A stretch of 64,000 nt of DNA from an uncultured Sulfitobacter sp. GTDB lineage: Bacteria > Pseudomonadota > Alphaproteobacteria > Rhodobacterales > Rhodobacteraceae. Shown here one piece after another: positions 39,562 to 48,276 of the stretch. How positions within the stretch are numbered: position 1 is the stretch's first letter; the number at the start of each line of letters is the position of its first letter. The notes beneath the pieces are model-generated. The model was given only the letters and a program-made list of their open reading frames with translations. It had not been told where the DNA came from and ran no database searches. Both the position numbers and the translations under genes were made by a program. The stretch covers positions 52,969 to 116,968 of the forward strand of contig CANLOQ010000008.1 in the NCBI GenBank assembly GCA_947492925.1, given 5' to 3'.

Positions 39562-41006
39562 AGCATTTCACTCTCTCGTTGCGCGCTCAATTGGTCCTCC
39601 TTGTCGGGGCCGCTTTTCTCGTTGGCCAAACTTTAAGTCTGGCGTTCTTCGCAGATGAACGATCCTCAGCCGTGCAAGCTGCGTTAGGGGCAGAGGCAGC
39701 GGGTCGGGCTGCAAACGTTGCTCTGCTGATCGAAAATGCGCCATCTGATTTGCATCAGCAAATTGTCATGGCCGCGAGTTCCCCGCTAGTGCGGTTCGAA
39801 ATTGGGCCGGACGCAGAGGTTGCTGAAGGAGAACATCATGGCGATGCAGCGGTTGAGGCCCGTATTCGCGCACTGATGAACGACAGTTTTAGCCGCGCCA
39901 TCCGGGTTGAGGTCCATGAAATAGACGGGAACGTCCTCCCAGTACCAAACTTGACCCCGGAAATGGCAGAGATGCACGCCGATATGATGCGCGGAACGCT
40001 TGCAGCCCTCGAACTGGAAATCTCGATTGCCTTGTCGGGAGGAGGTTGGTTGAACGTGGCCACGCGTTTTGAACGGCCGCCATGGCAAATATCGTCTGCG
40101 TCGCTGATTTCGGTCCTTCTGTCGGCCGGACTAGGCGCACTTGCCATATTTTGGTTTGTTATCGCACGACTGACCCGGCCACTGACGGCTTTAAAGCGGG
40201 CGACGGAAGCGTTGGGCCGCGGAGATCAGGTTGCGCCGCTTGCCCCTGCCGGACCGCCGGAGGTCAAGGCGCTGACCCAGGCATTCAATGTGATGCAGGA
40301 TCGGTTGCGTCGGTTTGTTGCAGATAGAACGATGATGTTGGCCGCCCTTGCACATGATTTGCGCTCTCCGCTGACGGCAATGCGGGTCCAGTCCGCGATG
40401 GTCGACGACGCAGAGACTCAGGCCAGCATTGTGCGTTCGACGGAGGAAATGTCCGAAATGGTCGAAGCGACACTTGCCTACGCCCGCGGGGTCGGAACCG
40501 AAGAGAATGTTGAGGGTGTATTGCTCTCTGAAATTATGGAGCGTGCAGGCGCGCGACCAGCAGAGTGGCCCAACGGAGTTGTGGTCGCGGTGCGCAAAAC
40601 GGCTATTATTCGTGCGCTGCGCAATCTGCTTGAGAATGCACAACAGTACGGCAGTGACGCAGAAGTACATTGGTGTGTTGCAAGCAGCGACCTTGAAATT
40701 TGTGTCACAGACGATGGCCCGGGAATCCCTGAAGACAAGATCGAACAGGTACTCGAACCCTATGTACGCCTAGAGCAAAGCCGCTCTCGTGAAACAGGTG
40801 GGACGGGGCTGGGTCTTTCTATCGCGAGAAGCGTTATCTTAGCGCATGGTGGCACACTTGCCTTGTCCAATCGGCAGACTGGCGGGCTCTGCGCACAAGT
40901 TACTCTTCCTGGCGCTGTAGTCTCCCAACAATCGAGCGAGCAATCGCCATCATTACAAAATGATACACAACATCCCAATGCTGAGGTGGTAGGTCACTCC
41001 AGATAA
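39558..41006 (+). CDS. Sensor histidine kinase (CopS-like)
   Basis: Membrane histidine kinase of 482 residues with GTG start overlapping the regulator stop. An N-terminal helix, a periplasmic sensor region of about 150 residues containing GEHHGDAAVEAR and METHIONINE-bearing EMAEMHADMMRG (His/Met-rich, fitting metal sensing), a second helix and HAMP (RLTRPLTALKRATEALGRGD). The phospho-acceptor is H266 in ALAHDLRSPLTAMR; N-box LRNLLENAQQYG and G-boxes DDGPGIPED and GGTGLGLSIA are complete. Its 3' end contains a direct repeat that may serve the next operon. Confidence 0.92.
   Translation: MKHFTLSLRAQLVLLVGAAFLVGQTLSLAFFADERSSAVQAALGAEAAGRAANVALLIENAPSDLHQQIVMAASSPLVRFEIGPDAEVAEGEHHGDAAVEARIRALMNDSFSRAIRVEVHEIDGNVLPVPNLTPEMAEMHADMMRGTLAALELEISIALSGGGWLNVATRFERPPWQISSASLISVLLSAGLGALAIFWFVIARLTRPLTALKRATEALGRGDQVAPLAPAGPPEVKALTQAFNVMQDRLRRFVADRTMMLAALAHDLRSPLTAMRVQSAMVDDAETQASIVRSTEEMSEMVEATLAYARGVGTEENVEGVLLSEIMERAGARPAEWPNGVVVAVRKTAIIRALRNLLENAQQYGSDAEVHWCVASSDLEICVTDDGPGIPEDKIEQVLEPYVRLEQSRSRETGGTGLGLSIARSVILAHGGTLALSNRQTGGLCAQVTLPGAVVSQQSSEQSPSLQNDTQHPNAEVVGHSR
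40953..40969 (+). promoter_or_regulatory. Candidate CopR-type direct repeat inside 3' end of kinase gene
   Basis: TTACAA-AATGA-TACACA, 53 bases before the L,D-transpeptidase ATG at 41022. A regulator site here would give the periplasmic redox operon its own promoter although the kinase gene runs into it. Confidence 0.45.
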
Positions 41007-41021
41007 ATGTGGAGGCAGGCC

Positions 41022-41594
41022 ATGACACAGAACACCAAGCAGGTTACCCGGCGAAAGTTGCTCTTTTTGACGGGATCGGCGCTCGCTGCGCCATCGCTGG
41101 CATTGGCACAGTCAAGCGGAACGGGAGGGGTGCGGCGCAACGTATCGTCCTTTGCTCTGCATAATTGGCAAGACCATTTCGACAGCATTGGCAAAGGCAT
41201 CATCATTTCAGATACCAACAGCAAATTTCTGCAGCATTGGACTGCGGGTGGTGAAATGAGGATTTACCCAACATCTGTGCCGTTGACGGAAGAATTGACC
41301 AAACGGGGTTACACGACCGTTGTCGAGAAGCGTAAAAACCCGAGTTGGCGTCCAACACCATCGATGCGCGAGCGTAACCCTGAATGGCCCGAGGTAATTC
41401 AAGGCGGGGATCCGGAAAACCCGTTGGGAACGCGCGCGCTCTACCTTTCCTGGACGTATTACCGAATCCACGGAACACAGGACACGCGCAAGATCGGGCG
41501 CCGGTCATCAAACGGGTGTATCGGGCTCTACAACGAACAGATCGAAGAAGTTTATGAACGCACACCAATTGGAACGCAGGTGAAATTGATCTGA
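41022..41594 (+). CDS. L,D-transpeptidase (YkuD), Tat-exported
   Basis: A 190-residue YkuD enzyme with Tat signal (TRRKLLFLTGSALAAPSLALAQ) and catalytic YYRIHGTQDTRKIGRRSSNGCIGL. The ATG at 41022 has GGAGG about eight bases upstream, better than the ATG at 41007. First gene of a nine-gene periplasmic redox operon; its stop overlaps the cytochrome start (ATGA). Confidence 0.87.
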   Translation: MTQNTKQVTRRKLLFLTGSALAAPSLALAQSSGTGGVRRNVSSFALHNWQDHFDSIGKGIIISDTNSKFLQHWTAGGEMRIYPTSVPLTEELTKRGYTTVVEKRKNPSWRPTPSMRERNPEWPEVIQGGDPENPLGTRALYLSWTYYRIHGTQDTRKIGRRSSNGCIGLYNEQIEEVYERTPIGTQVKLI

Positions 41595-42049
41595 TGAGTA
41601 AGGCAGGCTGGTTTGTTGGCGCGCTCTTTGTTGGGGGCCTTGTGTTGGTTGGATATCAGATGTTCAATCCGACGTCGCCCATGGGTCATTCCATGACGCC
41701 ACCGGACCTGAGTGACATTGAAGATGGTGCACCAATCGAGCAGGTGGCGATCCCCGCGAACTTCTCCGAGAACGCGCAAATCGGGCAAAGGATCTTCGAT
41801 ACAAAATGCGCGGCCTGTCACGGGGCCAATGCGGCAGGTCAGAAGGGTGTTGCGCCACCTCTGGTCCACAAGATTTATGAACCCTCGCATCACTCTGATA
41901 TGGCTTTCATAATGGCCGCCAAGAATGGGGTGAGGGCACATCACTGGAACTTTGGAAACATGCCGGTGGTTGAGGGTATTACAGATGGTGAAGTGAAGCT
42001 TGTAACGACGTACATTCGCGAGTTACAGCGCGAGAACGGGATCAACTGA
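41594..42049 (+). CDS. Membrane-anchored mono-heme cytochrome c
   Basis: A 151-residue class I cytochrome c. The N-terminal helix (AGWFVGALFVGGLVLVGYQMF) probably stays as an anchor; the heme motif is CAACH (DTKCAACHGANAAGQKGVAPPL) and the distal Met ligand is probably in FGNMPVVEGIT. It likely shuttles electrons between the periplasmic oxidases encoded downstream and the respiratory chain. Confidence 0.88.
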   Translation: MSKAGWFVGALFVGGLVLVGYQMFNPTSPMGHSMTPPDLSDIEDGAPIEQVAIPANFSENAQIGQRIFDTKCAACHGANAAGQKGVAPPLVHKIYEPSHHSDMAFIMAAKNGVRAHHWNFGNMPVVEGITDGEVKLVTTYIRELQRENGIN

Positions 42050-42051
42050 AC

Positions 42052-42360
42052 GTGAGCCGAGGTGCCACATATCTTCGGTTTCTGATGCTGTCGACCATTG
42101 CGGCGTTGGTTTTGGTGCTTTTGCCGACCGATGCAGCGGCGCATTCATCACTAAGCCCGGACCCGGTCGCGGAAGTGCATCTGGATGGTTCAGATGGCGA
42201 AGCGCATTGTCATGGGGCAATCGAATGCGTCGTAACTTTCTATTTGCAAGAGATGTTTGAACATCCACCTGCTGACAAGGCTGTCACTAAACATGACACT
42301 ATGGCAGGCGAAAACCTGGTGGGCGTCAAACTGGGACGTGATCCGCCGGTGCCCATCTGA
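42052..42360 (+). CDS. Small exported protein with His/Cys motif
   Basis: A 102-residue product from GTG at 42052, two bases after the cytochrome stop. The hydrophobic N-terminus (YLRFLMLSTIAALVLVLLPTDAAAH) is a signal peptide; the mature part carries HCHGAIEC (His-Cys-His ... Cys), suggesting metal binding. No family recognised. Within the redox operon. Confidence 0.65.
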   Translation: MSRGATYLRFLMLSTIAALVLVLLPTDAAAHSSLSPDPVAEVHLDGSDGEAHCHGAIECVVTFYLQEMFEHPPADKAVTKHDTMAGENLVGVKLGRDPPVPI

Positions 42361-42404
42361 CTTTGATGACAGAAATTCACTGAACATCGAAGATGGAGAA
42401 AACA

Positions 42405-42989
42405 ATGAAACTGACAAAGATGTCTCTGGCCGTTGTGGCCAGCATTACTGCAGGCGTGGCACTGGCGCATAGCGGCGCGACCGGCATCGTGAAGGAACGC
42501 ATGGACGGTATGGCGGCCATGCAGAAGGCTGTGAAAGCCGTTACGCCGATCATGCGCGGACAGGCCGATTATGATGCGGAAGAGGTTCGCACCTTTGCCG
42601 CAGCGCTAGAGATGCATTCCGGCGAGGCCATGACCAAGCTATTTCCGGAAGGTTCAAGCGGTATGCCTTCGGTGGCGAAGGACGAGGTGTGGTCTGATTG
42701 GGAGGGTTTCGAGGTCCTCGCGATGGATCTTGAAGTCTTGGCAAAGGCATTGGCAGAGGCGGCGGACAACGGTTTGGCCGGACAAGCTGCCGGTGCATCC
42801 AGCGGGTCCATGATGGGCACAGGAACCATGATGGGCGGGAATTCGGCAATGGGCGGCATGATGGGTCAATCGGGTGAAAACATGATGGATACCGAAGTTC
42901 TGGCCTCCATGCCTGCCGATATGCTTTTCACTCGGATCAGCCAGACCTGTTCGGCTTGCCACACCAAGTACCGGGCGGAGTCGAACTGA
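42405..42989 (+). CDS. Cytochrome c' with Met-rich insertion
   Basis: Periplasmic four-helix cytochrome c', 194 residues. The signal peptide ends ALAHS; the heme motif is at the very C-terminus (CSACHTKYRAESN), as the family requires. Between the third and fourth helices is an unusual Met/Gly insertion (GSMMGTGTMMGGNSAMGGMMGQ), resembling Cu(I)-binding Met-rich segments in copper-resistance proteins. ATG at 42405 after GGAG. Suggests Cu(I) capture coupled to a heme protein. Confidence 0.88.
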   Translation: MKLTKMSLAVVASITAGVALAHSGATGIVKERMDGMAAMQKAVKAVTPIMRGQADYDAEEVRTFAAALEMHSGEAMTKLFPEGSSGMPSVAKDEVWSDWEGFEVLAMDLEVLAKALAEAADNGLAGQAAGASSGSMMGTGTMMGGNSAMGGMMGQSGENMMDTEVLASMPADMLFTRISQTCSACHTKYRAESN

Positions 42990-42990
42990 C

Positions 42991-43887
42991 ATGCGCCGCC
43001 TGGTTTTGGGCACTGGAGCGATTGCCGCATTGTCGGCAATCGGCTTCGTGGGGCTGACGGTCTGGCCCATAGGAGCCACGCCGTCACCTGGGCTTGCCAA
43101 TCGGACGGGCGATGTGAACAGGGGGGCCTATCTCGCCCGGGCTTCCGGCTGCATCGCCTGCCACACCAACCCCGAGGGGGGCGCACCGTTGGCTGGCGGT
43201 GTAGCACTCGATACGCCATTTGGCACGGTCTACTCGCCAAACCTGACCACCGATCCCGAGAAAGGTATCGGCAATTGGACGGTTGAACAGTTCGCCGTTG
43301 CGGTGCGGCAAGGTGTTTCGCCAGAAGGTGAGCCCTATTATCCCGCGTTCACCTATCCGTTCTATGCTGACTTTACCGATCAAGAGATTGCCGACCTCTG
43401 GGCGGCATTCCAGACCGTTCCTGCAGCGGATGTGCCGTCGCGCACGCCAAATATGGCATTTCCGTTCAATCAACGTGCTGGAATTAAACTGTGGCGCGCG
43501 CTTTACCAATTCGATCCAAAGACCGAGCCCGTCGCCGGTAAAAGTGACAGCTGGAACCGGGGCAAATGGCTGGTCGAGGGGGCGACACACTGTGGTGCCT
43601 GCCATACAACCCGCAACCTGTTGGGCGGACGAAAAGTCGCGACGGCAAAGTTCGCCGGCTCTGATATGCTTCCCGGAGGTGGCAAGGCGCCTCCTATCGA
43701 CACCGCGTCGCTTGTTCAAGAGGGCTGGGATTCCGGCAGTCTGGCATACGCTTTGAAGACCGGTATCACGCCGTCTGGAGACGCATTCGGCAACGCGATG
43801 GGGGAAGTTGTGCTCTTTGGCACGCAATTCCTGTCGACGGAAGATCTGGATGCTATGGCCGAATATCTCATGGACCAACCCGGATGA
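42991..43887 (+). CDS. Di-heme cytochrome c (alcohol-dehydrogenase-subunit-like)
   Basis: A 298-residue exported protein with two heme sites: CIACHTNPEGGAPLAGG and CGACHTTRNLLGG, in the arrangement of membrane dehydrogenase cytochrome subunits (TPFGTVYSPNLTTDPEKGIGNWT is a family-typical segment). Signal/anchor at residues 4-30. One base separates it from the cytochrome c' gene. Probably an electron-transfer partner of the multicopper oxidase that follows. Confidence 0.88.
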   Translation: MRRLVLGTGAIAALSAIGFVGLTVWPIGATPSPGLANRTGDVNRGAYLARASGCIACHTNPEGGAPLAGGVALDTPFGTVYSPNLTTDPEKGIGNWTVEQFAVAVRQGVSPEGEPYYPAFTYPFYADFTDQEIADLWAAFQTVPAADVPSRTPNMAFPFNQRAGIKLWRALYQFDPKTEPVAGKSDSWNRGKWLVEGATHCGACHTTRNLLGGRKVATAKFAGSDMLPGGGKAPPIDTASLVQEGWDSGSLAYALKTGITPSGDAFGNAMGEVVLFGTQFLSTEDLDAMAEYLMDQPG

Positions 43888-43900
43888 CAGGAGACTTTGG

Positions 43901-45283
43901 ATGAAACCGACACGGAGACAAGTGCTTGGCGGACTGGCAGCCAGCACCGCGCTTCTCGCGCTGCCTGCCCGGGCTGTAGGCATGACGCCTCTAACGGCGC
44001 AGGTCGCGGATATGCAGCTCTTGCCCGAAGAGTACGGGCGGACCAAGATTTGGGGATATGGCGGGACCATGCCCGGCCCTGAAATCCGTGTTGCGCAAGG
44101 CAGCCGAGTTCAGCGTCGGTTGATCAATGAATTGCCGCAGGCGACGTCGATCCACTGGCACGGAATTCGCATCAACAACGCCATGGACGGGGTCAGTGGG
44201 TTGACACAAAGCGCTGTCGAGCCAGGAGCCGATTTTAACTACGACTTCATCGCGCCAGATTCCGGCACCTATTGGTACCACGCGCATAATCGGTCGTTTG
44301 AGCAAGTGGCGCGCGGCCTGTATGGAGCCTTGATAGTCGAAGAACCTTCTCCGCCTGATGTCGATGCAGAAGACGTTCTGACTCTCGACGATTGGCTTAT
44401 CGATCCAGCAACAGGACAGCTTGATAGCAACTTTGAGGCACCACACGATCGCAGCCATGCCGGTCGCAACGGGAACTTCATTGCGACGAACGGGGTGTCA
44501 GGGCTCACCAAGTCTGCGCGTCAGAACGAACGCAGGCGTCTCAGGATCATCAATGCGGCGAATGCGCGGCTATTTCAGTTGCGGCTGGAAGGTCTTGAGG
44601 GCTGGGTCGTTGCGCTCGACGGGATGCCGCTCTCGAAACCCGAGAAATTTGGAGAGTCTCTTGTGCTCGGGCCGGCGCAACGAGCCGACGTGTTTGTCGA
44701 TGTGACCGCCGAGACAGGATCTTCCGCCTATCTTCTTGCAATTCTGAACGGTGAAGCGCTGCCGCAGGTTCGCTACAACGTGACGGGGCAGGCGACCAAG
44801 GCTCGGCGTGATATGCCCAACCCGCTGCCTGGCAATTCGCATCAGATGGTTGCGCTCGATGAGGCCACGCCACTGGCTCTGAACATGGAAGGTGGCGCGA
44901 TGGGTGGCCTCAGGGCGGCAACGCTGAACGGAAAGCGAATGAATTTCCGGCAACTGGTGCAAGAAGGCCAGTTCTGGGCGTTCAACGGTGCCATCGGCAT
45001 GATGGAAAACCCACCCCTCGCCAAACTGAGCCGAGGTGAAAATGTCCGGTTGAAGATACGCAACGACACAGCCTTTCCGCACGCCATGCATTTACACGGC
45101 ATGCACTTTCACGAAGTGATGGACGACGGCCGTCTGGGCCCCCTGCGCGATACGACGTTGCTGTTTGGTGACGAAACGCGAGAAATCGCCTTTGTTGCGG
45201 ACAATCCGGGCCAATGGCTTTTGCATTGCCATATGCTGTCGCATGCAGCGTCTGGCATGATGACACGTATCGAGGTCGCATAG
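43901..45283 (+). CDS. Multicopper oxidase, Tat-exported
   Basis: Periplasmic three-cupredoxin oxidase of 460 residues. A Tat signal (TRRQVLGGLAAS) is followed by all four copper-ligand motifs: HWHG (TSIHWHGIRINNAMDG), YWYHAH, HAMHLHGMHF and HCHMLSHAASGM. Such enzymes oxidise Cu(I) to Cu(II). ATG at 43901 after GGAG; the open frame upstream covers the cytochrome gene end. It is one of two complete multicopper oxidases in this operon. Confidence 0.92.
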   Translation: MKPTRRQVLGGLAASTALLALPARAVGMTPLTAQVADMQLLPEEYGRTKIWGYGGTMPGPEIRVAQGSRVQRRLINELPQATSIHWHGIRINNAMDGVSGLTQSAVEPGADFNYDFIAPDSGTYWYHAHNRSFEQVARGLYGALIVEEPSPPDVDAEDVLTLDDWLIDPATGQLDSNFEAPHDRSHAGRNGNFIATNGVSGLTKSARQNERRRLRIINAANARLFQLRLEGLEGWVVALDGMPLSKPEKFGESLVLGPAQRADVFVDVTAETGSSAYLLAILNGEALPQVRYNVTGQATKARRDMPNPLPGNSHQMVALDEATPLALNMEGGAMGGLRAATLNGKRMNFRQLVQEGQFWAFNGAIGMMENPPLAKLSRGENVRLKIRNDTAFPHAMHLHGMHFHEVMDDGRLGPLRDTTLLFGDETREIAFVADNPGQWLLHCHMLSHAASGMMTRIEVA

Positions 45284-45753
45284 TGCGCTATTCCGGGCTC
45301 ATATCCGCGGTGGCACTCGCTGCGGGCGGCGCATGGTTCTGGTCCGGAGCAGTGCCGTTATCAGCGCGAGCGGCGGGAAGCGCCGCCGTGGATATTGGCG
45401 TGGGCGAGAAGATTTATGTGGAATTTTGCGCTGCCTGTCACGGCGCAAACCTCGAAGGACAGGAGAATTGGCGCAGCCCAGGTGCGGATGGACGGTTGCC
45501 TGCGCCGCCGCATGATGAGACTGGTCATACCTGGCATCACCCTGACAGTCTGCTCTTTGACTATACCAAGTTGGGCGGTGCGGCATTACTTGCGCAAAAA
45601 GGTGTAGAGTTTGACAGCGGCATGCCCGGTTTTGCGGAGCAGCTGACAGATGCCGAAATTCACGATGTTCTGGCGTACATTAAATCGACCTGGCCGGAGC
45701 GTATTCAGAAAATTCAGGCCGAACGCTCAAAGGCCGAAGAACAACAGGATTGA
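45283..45753 (+). CDS. Mono-heme cytochrome c
   Basis: A 156-residue cytochrome from a GTG at 45283 that overlaps the oxidase stop by one base. Hydrophobic N-terminus (YSGLISAVALAAGGAWFW), heme motif CAACH (VEFCAACHGANLEGQENW), Met in DSGMPGFAEQLTDAEI, and a charged C-terminal tail. Flanked by a multicopper oxidase and a DsbA-like gene, so it is likely an electron partner in the same pathway. Confidence 0.87.
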   Translation: MRYSGLISAVALAAGGAWFWSGAVPLSARAAGSAAVDIGVGEKIYVEFCAACHGANLEGQENWRSPGADGRLPAPPHDETGHTWHHPDSLLFDYTKLGGAALLAQKGVEFDSGMPGFAEQLTDAEIHDVLAYIKSTWPERIQKIQAERSKAEEQQD

Positions 45754-45755
45754 CA

Positions 45756-46493
45756 ATGAACCTTTCCAACCTCGCCCCTCTTGTAATCTACGCTGCCGCC
45801 CTGATGCCCATATCCGCGTATGCCGATGAACTGTCAGATGACCGCATAAAGGAATTGGTCTACGAAGCCATCCTCGAGAATCCCCAGATCATCATGGAGG
45901 CGGTGCGCCTACTGGAAGAGCGCCAGCAGCAGGGCCAGGCCGCCGCTGCTGCCGCAGCTCTGGAAAACGAACGTGACCGGCTTGAACAGGACCCCAATGC
46001 CATCGTGCTCGCCAACCCCGACGGCGATGTCACGGTGGTAGAGTTCTTTGATTACAACTGTCCCTACTGCCGCCGTGTCATGCCGCAGGTCGATGCGCTT
46101 GTTGATCAGGATCCAAATGTGCGTCTCGTCTATCGTGAATGGCCCATTCTAGGGGAGGGGAGTGTGTTTGCTGCCCGCGCGGCTTTGGCTTCCCGTGCAC
46201 AGGGCAAATATGAGGAATTCCACGTCGCCATGATGGAGATGCAGGGCCGCGCCGAGGAGGCCAGCGTGCTGCGGATCGCGCGCCACGTCGGGCTCGACAT
46301 CGACCAGTTGCGCCGTGACATGGATGCACCTGAAGTGGATGAACATATCCAGACTTCGATGGAGTTGACCCGGGCTTTGGGCTTTAGCGGAACGCCATCC
46401 TTTGTCATCGGAGATGCCCTGATCCCGGGGTTTGTGGAGGCGGACGTATTGATCGAGCAGGTCGAAGCGGTCCGGGAGGCACAGAACCAGTAG
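45756..46493 (+). CDS. DsbA/DsbG-family thiol:disulfide oxidoreductase
   Basis: A 245-residue periplasmic protein: signal peptide ending AYAD, an N-terminal helical arm (LEENPQIIMEAVRLLEERQQQGQ type) as in ScsC/Com1-like proteins, and a thioredoxin fold with active site CPYC (FFDYNCPYCRRVMPQ) and cis-Pro loop GTPSFVIGD. This architecture is that of suppressor-of-copper-sensitivity ScsC, a likely partner of the ScsB-like protein at 53186. ATG at 45756. Confidence 0.88.
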   Translation: MNLSNLAPLVIYAAALMPISAYADELSDDRIKELVYEAILENPQIIMEAVRLLEERQQQGQAAAAAAALENERDRLEQDPNAIVLANPDGDVTVVEFFDYNCPYCRRVMPQVDALVDQDPNVRLVYREWPILGEGSVFAARAALASRAQGKYEEFHVAMMEMQGRAEEASVLRIARHVGLDIDQLRRDMDAPEVDEHIQTSMELTRALGFSGTPSFVIGDALIPGFVEADVLIEQVEAVREAQNQ

Positions 46494-47780
46494 ATGAATT
46501 GGACCCGGCGAGAAACGCTAGGAGGTGGTCTGGCCGCCCTTGCGGCTGCAGGCATTCCCGCGGTTGCGGCAACGCAAAATTACGTCCTGAACCCTGCATC
46601 CATCATGACCACCTTTGGTGGGGTGCAGCAGGAACTACTGGGATTTAATGGGTCTTTGCCCGGTCCCGAGTTGCGTGCGGGCCAGAACGATAGTCTACGC
46701 GTGCGCGTTGAAAATGGGTTGCAGGATGGTGTGCTGGTTCATTGGCACGGGCTGCGGCTGCCCAACCGGATGGATGGCGTGAACGTGCTGACGCAGGACG
46801 TAATCCCGCCGGATCGAAGTCACGACTATCGTTTTCCTGTGCCAGATGCAGGCACTTTCTGGTATCACTCGCATTATCTTTCGTACGATCAGGTTAGCCG
46901 TGGGCTTTTTGGTCCGATCATCATTGACGAACAGCAGCCACCAGACGTCGATCATGACTTCACCATTCAACTGTTCGACATGATGACGGATGAAAACGGA
47001 GTTTACGACGAGGATACAGGCGTCGAACAGTTTGCGGCGGCCGGCCGGATTGGAAATGTGATAACGGCAGTTGTCAGTCGGGATACGGTTCAACGTGGCG
47101 ATCGGGTGCGGTTGCGGCTGATAAATCCGTCCATCGACCGCGTTTTTGACCTGCGTATCAATGGTGTCGAAGGCATGATCGTAGCCTTTGACGGTATGCC
47201 CCTTGGACAGCCTCGCCCCTTCGAGGACATCAGTCTTGCTCCCGGGCAACGCTGCGACGTGATTGGTGACGTTTCAGACGAGATTGCGTTCGCCGATGAG
47301 GACACCGGACAAACCATAGGGCGGATTGTAGCGCATGGCCAACGGCAGCGCAGGACAACTGTCATACCCGCACTTCCTCCGAACCCGATGCCCCAACCGA
47401 AAGGCCGTGAGGTCAAGGCACGGCTCCTCATGCAAGGTGGTGCCGGAGGTGGAAATCATGGCGGCTTCGGTACTTGGGCTTTAAATGACGTATCCGGCCT
47501 GCCGCGTGAGCCGCTGCTGAATGTGCGGCGGGGAACAACTGCCCGGATTTCGTTGTATAACGCCACGGCCTTCGACCATGTCATGCATTTGCACGGGCAT
47601 CATTTCTGGGAAATCTCGAATACAGGCCAACTGGGGGATTACCGGGACGGAACCTTGGTCCCCGCAGGTGGGACGCGCGACATTCAGTGTGTGCTCGATA
47701 ATCCAGGTAACTGGATGCTGCACTGCCATATGCTCAGTCACCAGGCGGATGGCATGGCAACATGGTTGAGGGTTACTTGA
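46494..47780 (+). CDS. Multicopper oxidase, second copy
   Basis: A 428-residue multicopper oxidase with Tat signal (TRRETLGGGLAAL). The motifs are VHWHGLRLPNRMDG, FWYHSHYLSYDQ, HVMHLHGHHFW and HCHMLSHQADGM, all complete. It differs clearly from the enzyme at 43901, so the two may act on different substrates. The ATG follows the DsbA-like stop directly. Last gene of the operon. Confidence 0.92.
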   Translation: MNWTRRETLGGGLAALAAAGIPAVAATQNYVLNPASIMTTFGGVQQELLGFNGSLPGPELRAGQNDSLRVRVENGLQDGVLVHWHGLRLPNRMDGVNVLTQDVIPPDRSHDYRFPVPDAGTFWYHSHYLSYDQVSRGLFGPIIIDEQQPPDVDHDFTIQLFDMMTDENGVYDEDTGVEQFAAAGRIGNVITAVVSRDTVQRGDRVRLRLINPSIDRVFDLRINGVEGMIVAFDGMPLGQPRPFEDISLAPGQRCDVIGDVSDEIAFADEDTGQTIGRIVAHGQRQRRTTVIPALPPNPMPQPKGREVKARLLMQGGAGGGNHGGFGTWALNDVSGLPREPLLNVRRGTTARISLYNATAFDHVMHLHGHHFWEISNTGQLGDYRDGTLVPAGGTRDIQCVLDNPGNWMLHCHMLSHQADGMATWLRVT

Positions 47781-47787
47781 CAGCTAC

Positions 47788-48276
47788 TCAGGCGAGTTCC
47801 GCCGGCAAGTCCCTCAAGGCAACCTCAGAACTCACGGTCGGAAACTCGGATGCGATCCAACCCGGCCCACGCGGCGAGCTCAGCATTCCTTCCGACACGT
47901 CGATAAATCCACTATACCCGGCCTCACGCAAGCCGCGCATGACGTATCCAGTTCGTCCACCCGTTGCACAGATCATCGCCACGGGTCGACCATGGGCAAT
48001 CTCCCTGGCCGCAAACAGGCGCTCTGGAAAGTGGTCTTCGTGCAGGCTGATGGGCCATGCGCCTTGCGCCACCCCGGTTTCAGCCCATTCTTCACGAGAT
48101 CGGATGTCAACAAGCCGGATCAGGTCGTTTATCAGGGAGTCGTGCGCAACCTTGGCCGACCATATCTCAGCCTGTTGACCCCAAAGGATCGAAGGCGCAG
48201 CGAGAACCGTCACTGTTGCCCCCGCAAGGACAAGACGTCTGCTGTGGTCGTGGCCAGTTTCAGTTGCTTTCGTCAT
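47788..48276 (-). CDS. Exported rhodanese-like protein
   Basis: A 162-residue rhodanese domain with Tat/Sec signal (SRRLVLAGATVTVLAAPSILWG). Domain features are LVDIRSREEWAETGVAQGAWPI and the active-site loop CATGGRTGYVMRGL with catalytic Cys. Sulfurtransferase in the periplasm. It overlaps the EF-hand gene by 17 bases and converges with the multicopper oxidase, seven bases away. Confidence 0.85.
   Translation of the reverse strand: MTKATETGHDHSRRLVLAGATVTVLAAPSILWGQQAEIWSAKVAHDSLINDLIRLVDIRSREEWAETGVAQGAWPISLHEDHFPERLFAAREIAHGRPVAMICATGGRTGYVMRGLREAGYSGFIDVSEGMLSSPRGPGWIASEFPTVSSEVALRDLPAELA

Noticed and set aside
43084-44070. 328-codon minus-strand frame
   Set aside because: Antisense to the di-heme cytochrome and the start of the multicopper oxidase; no recognisable motif.
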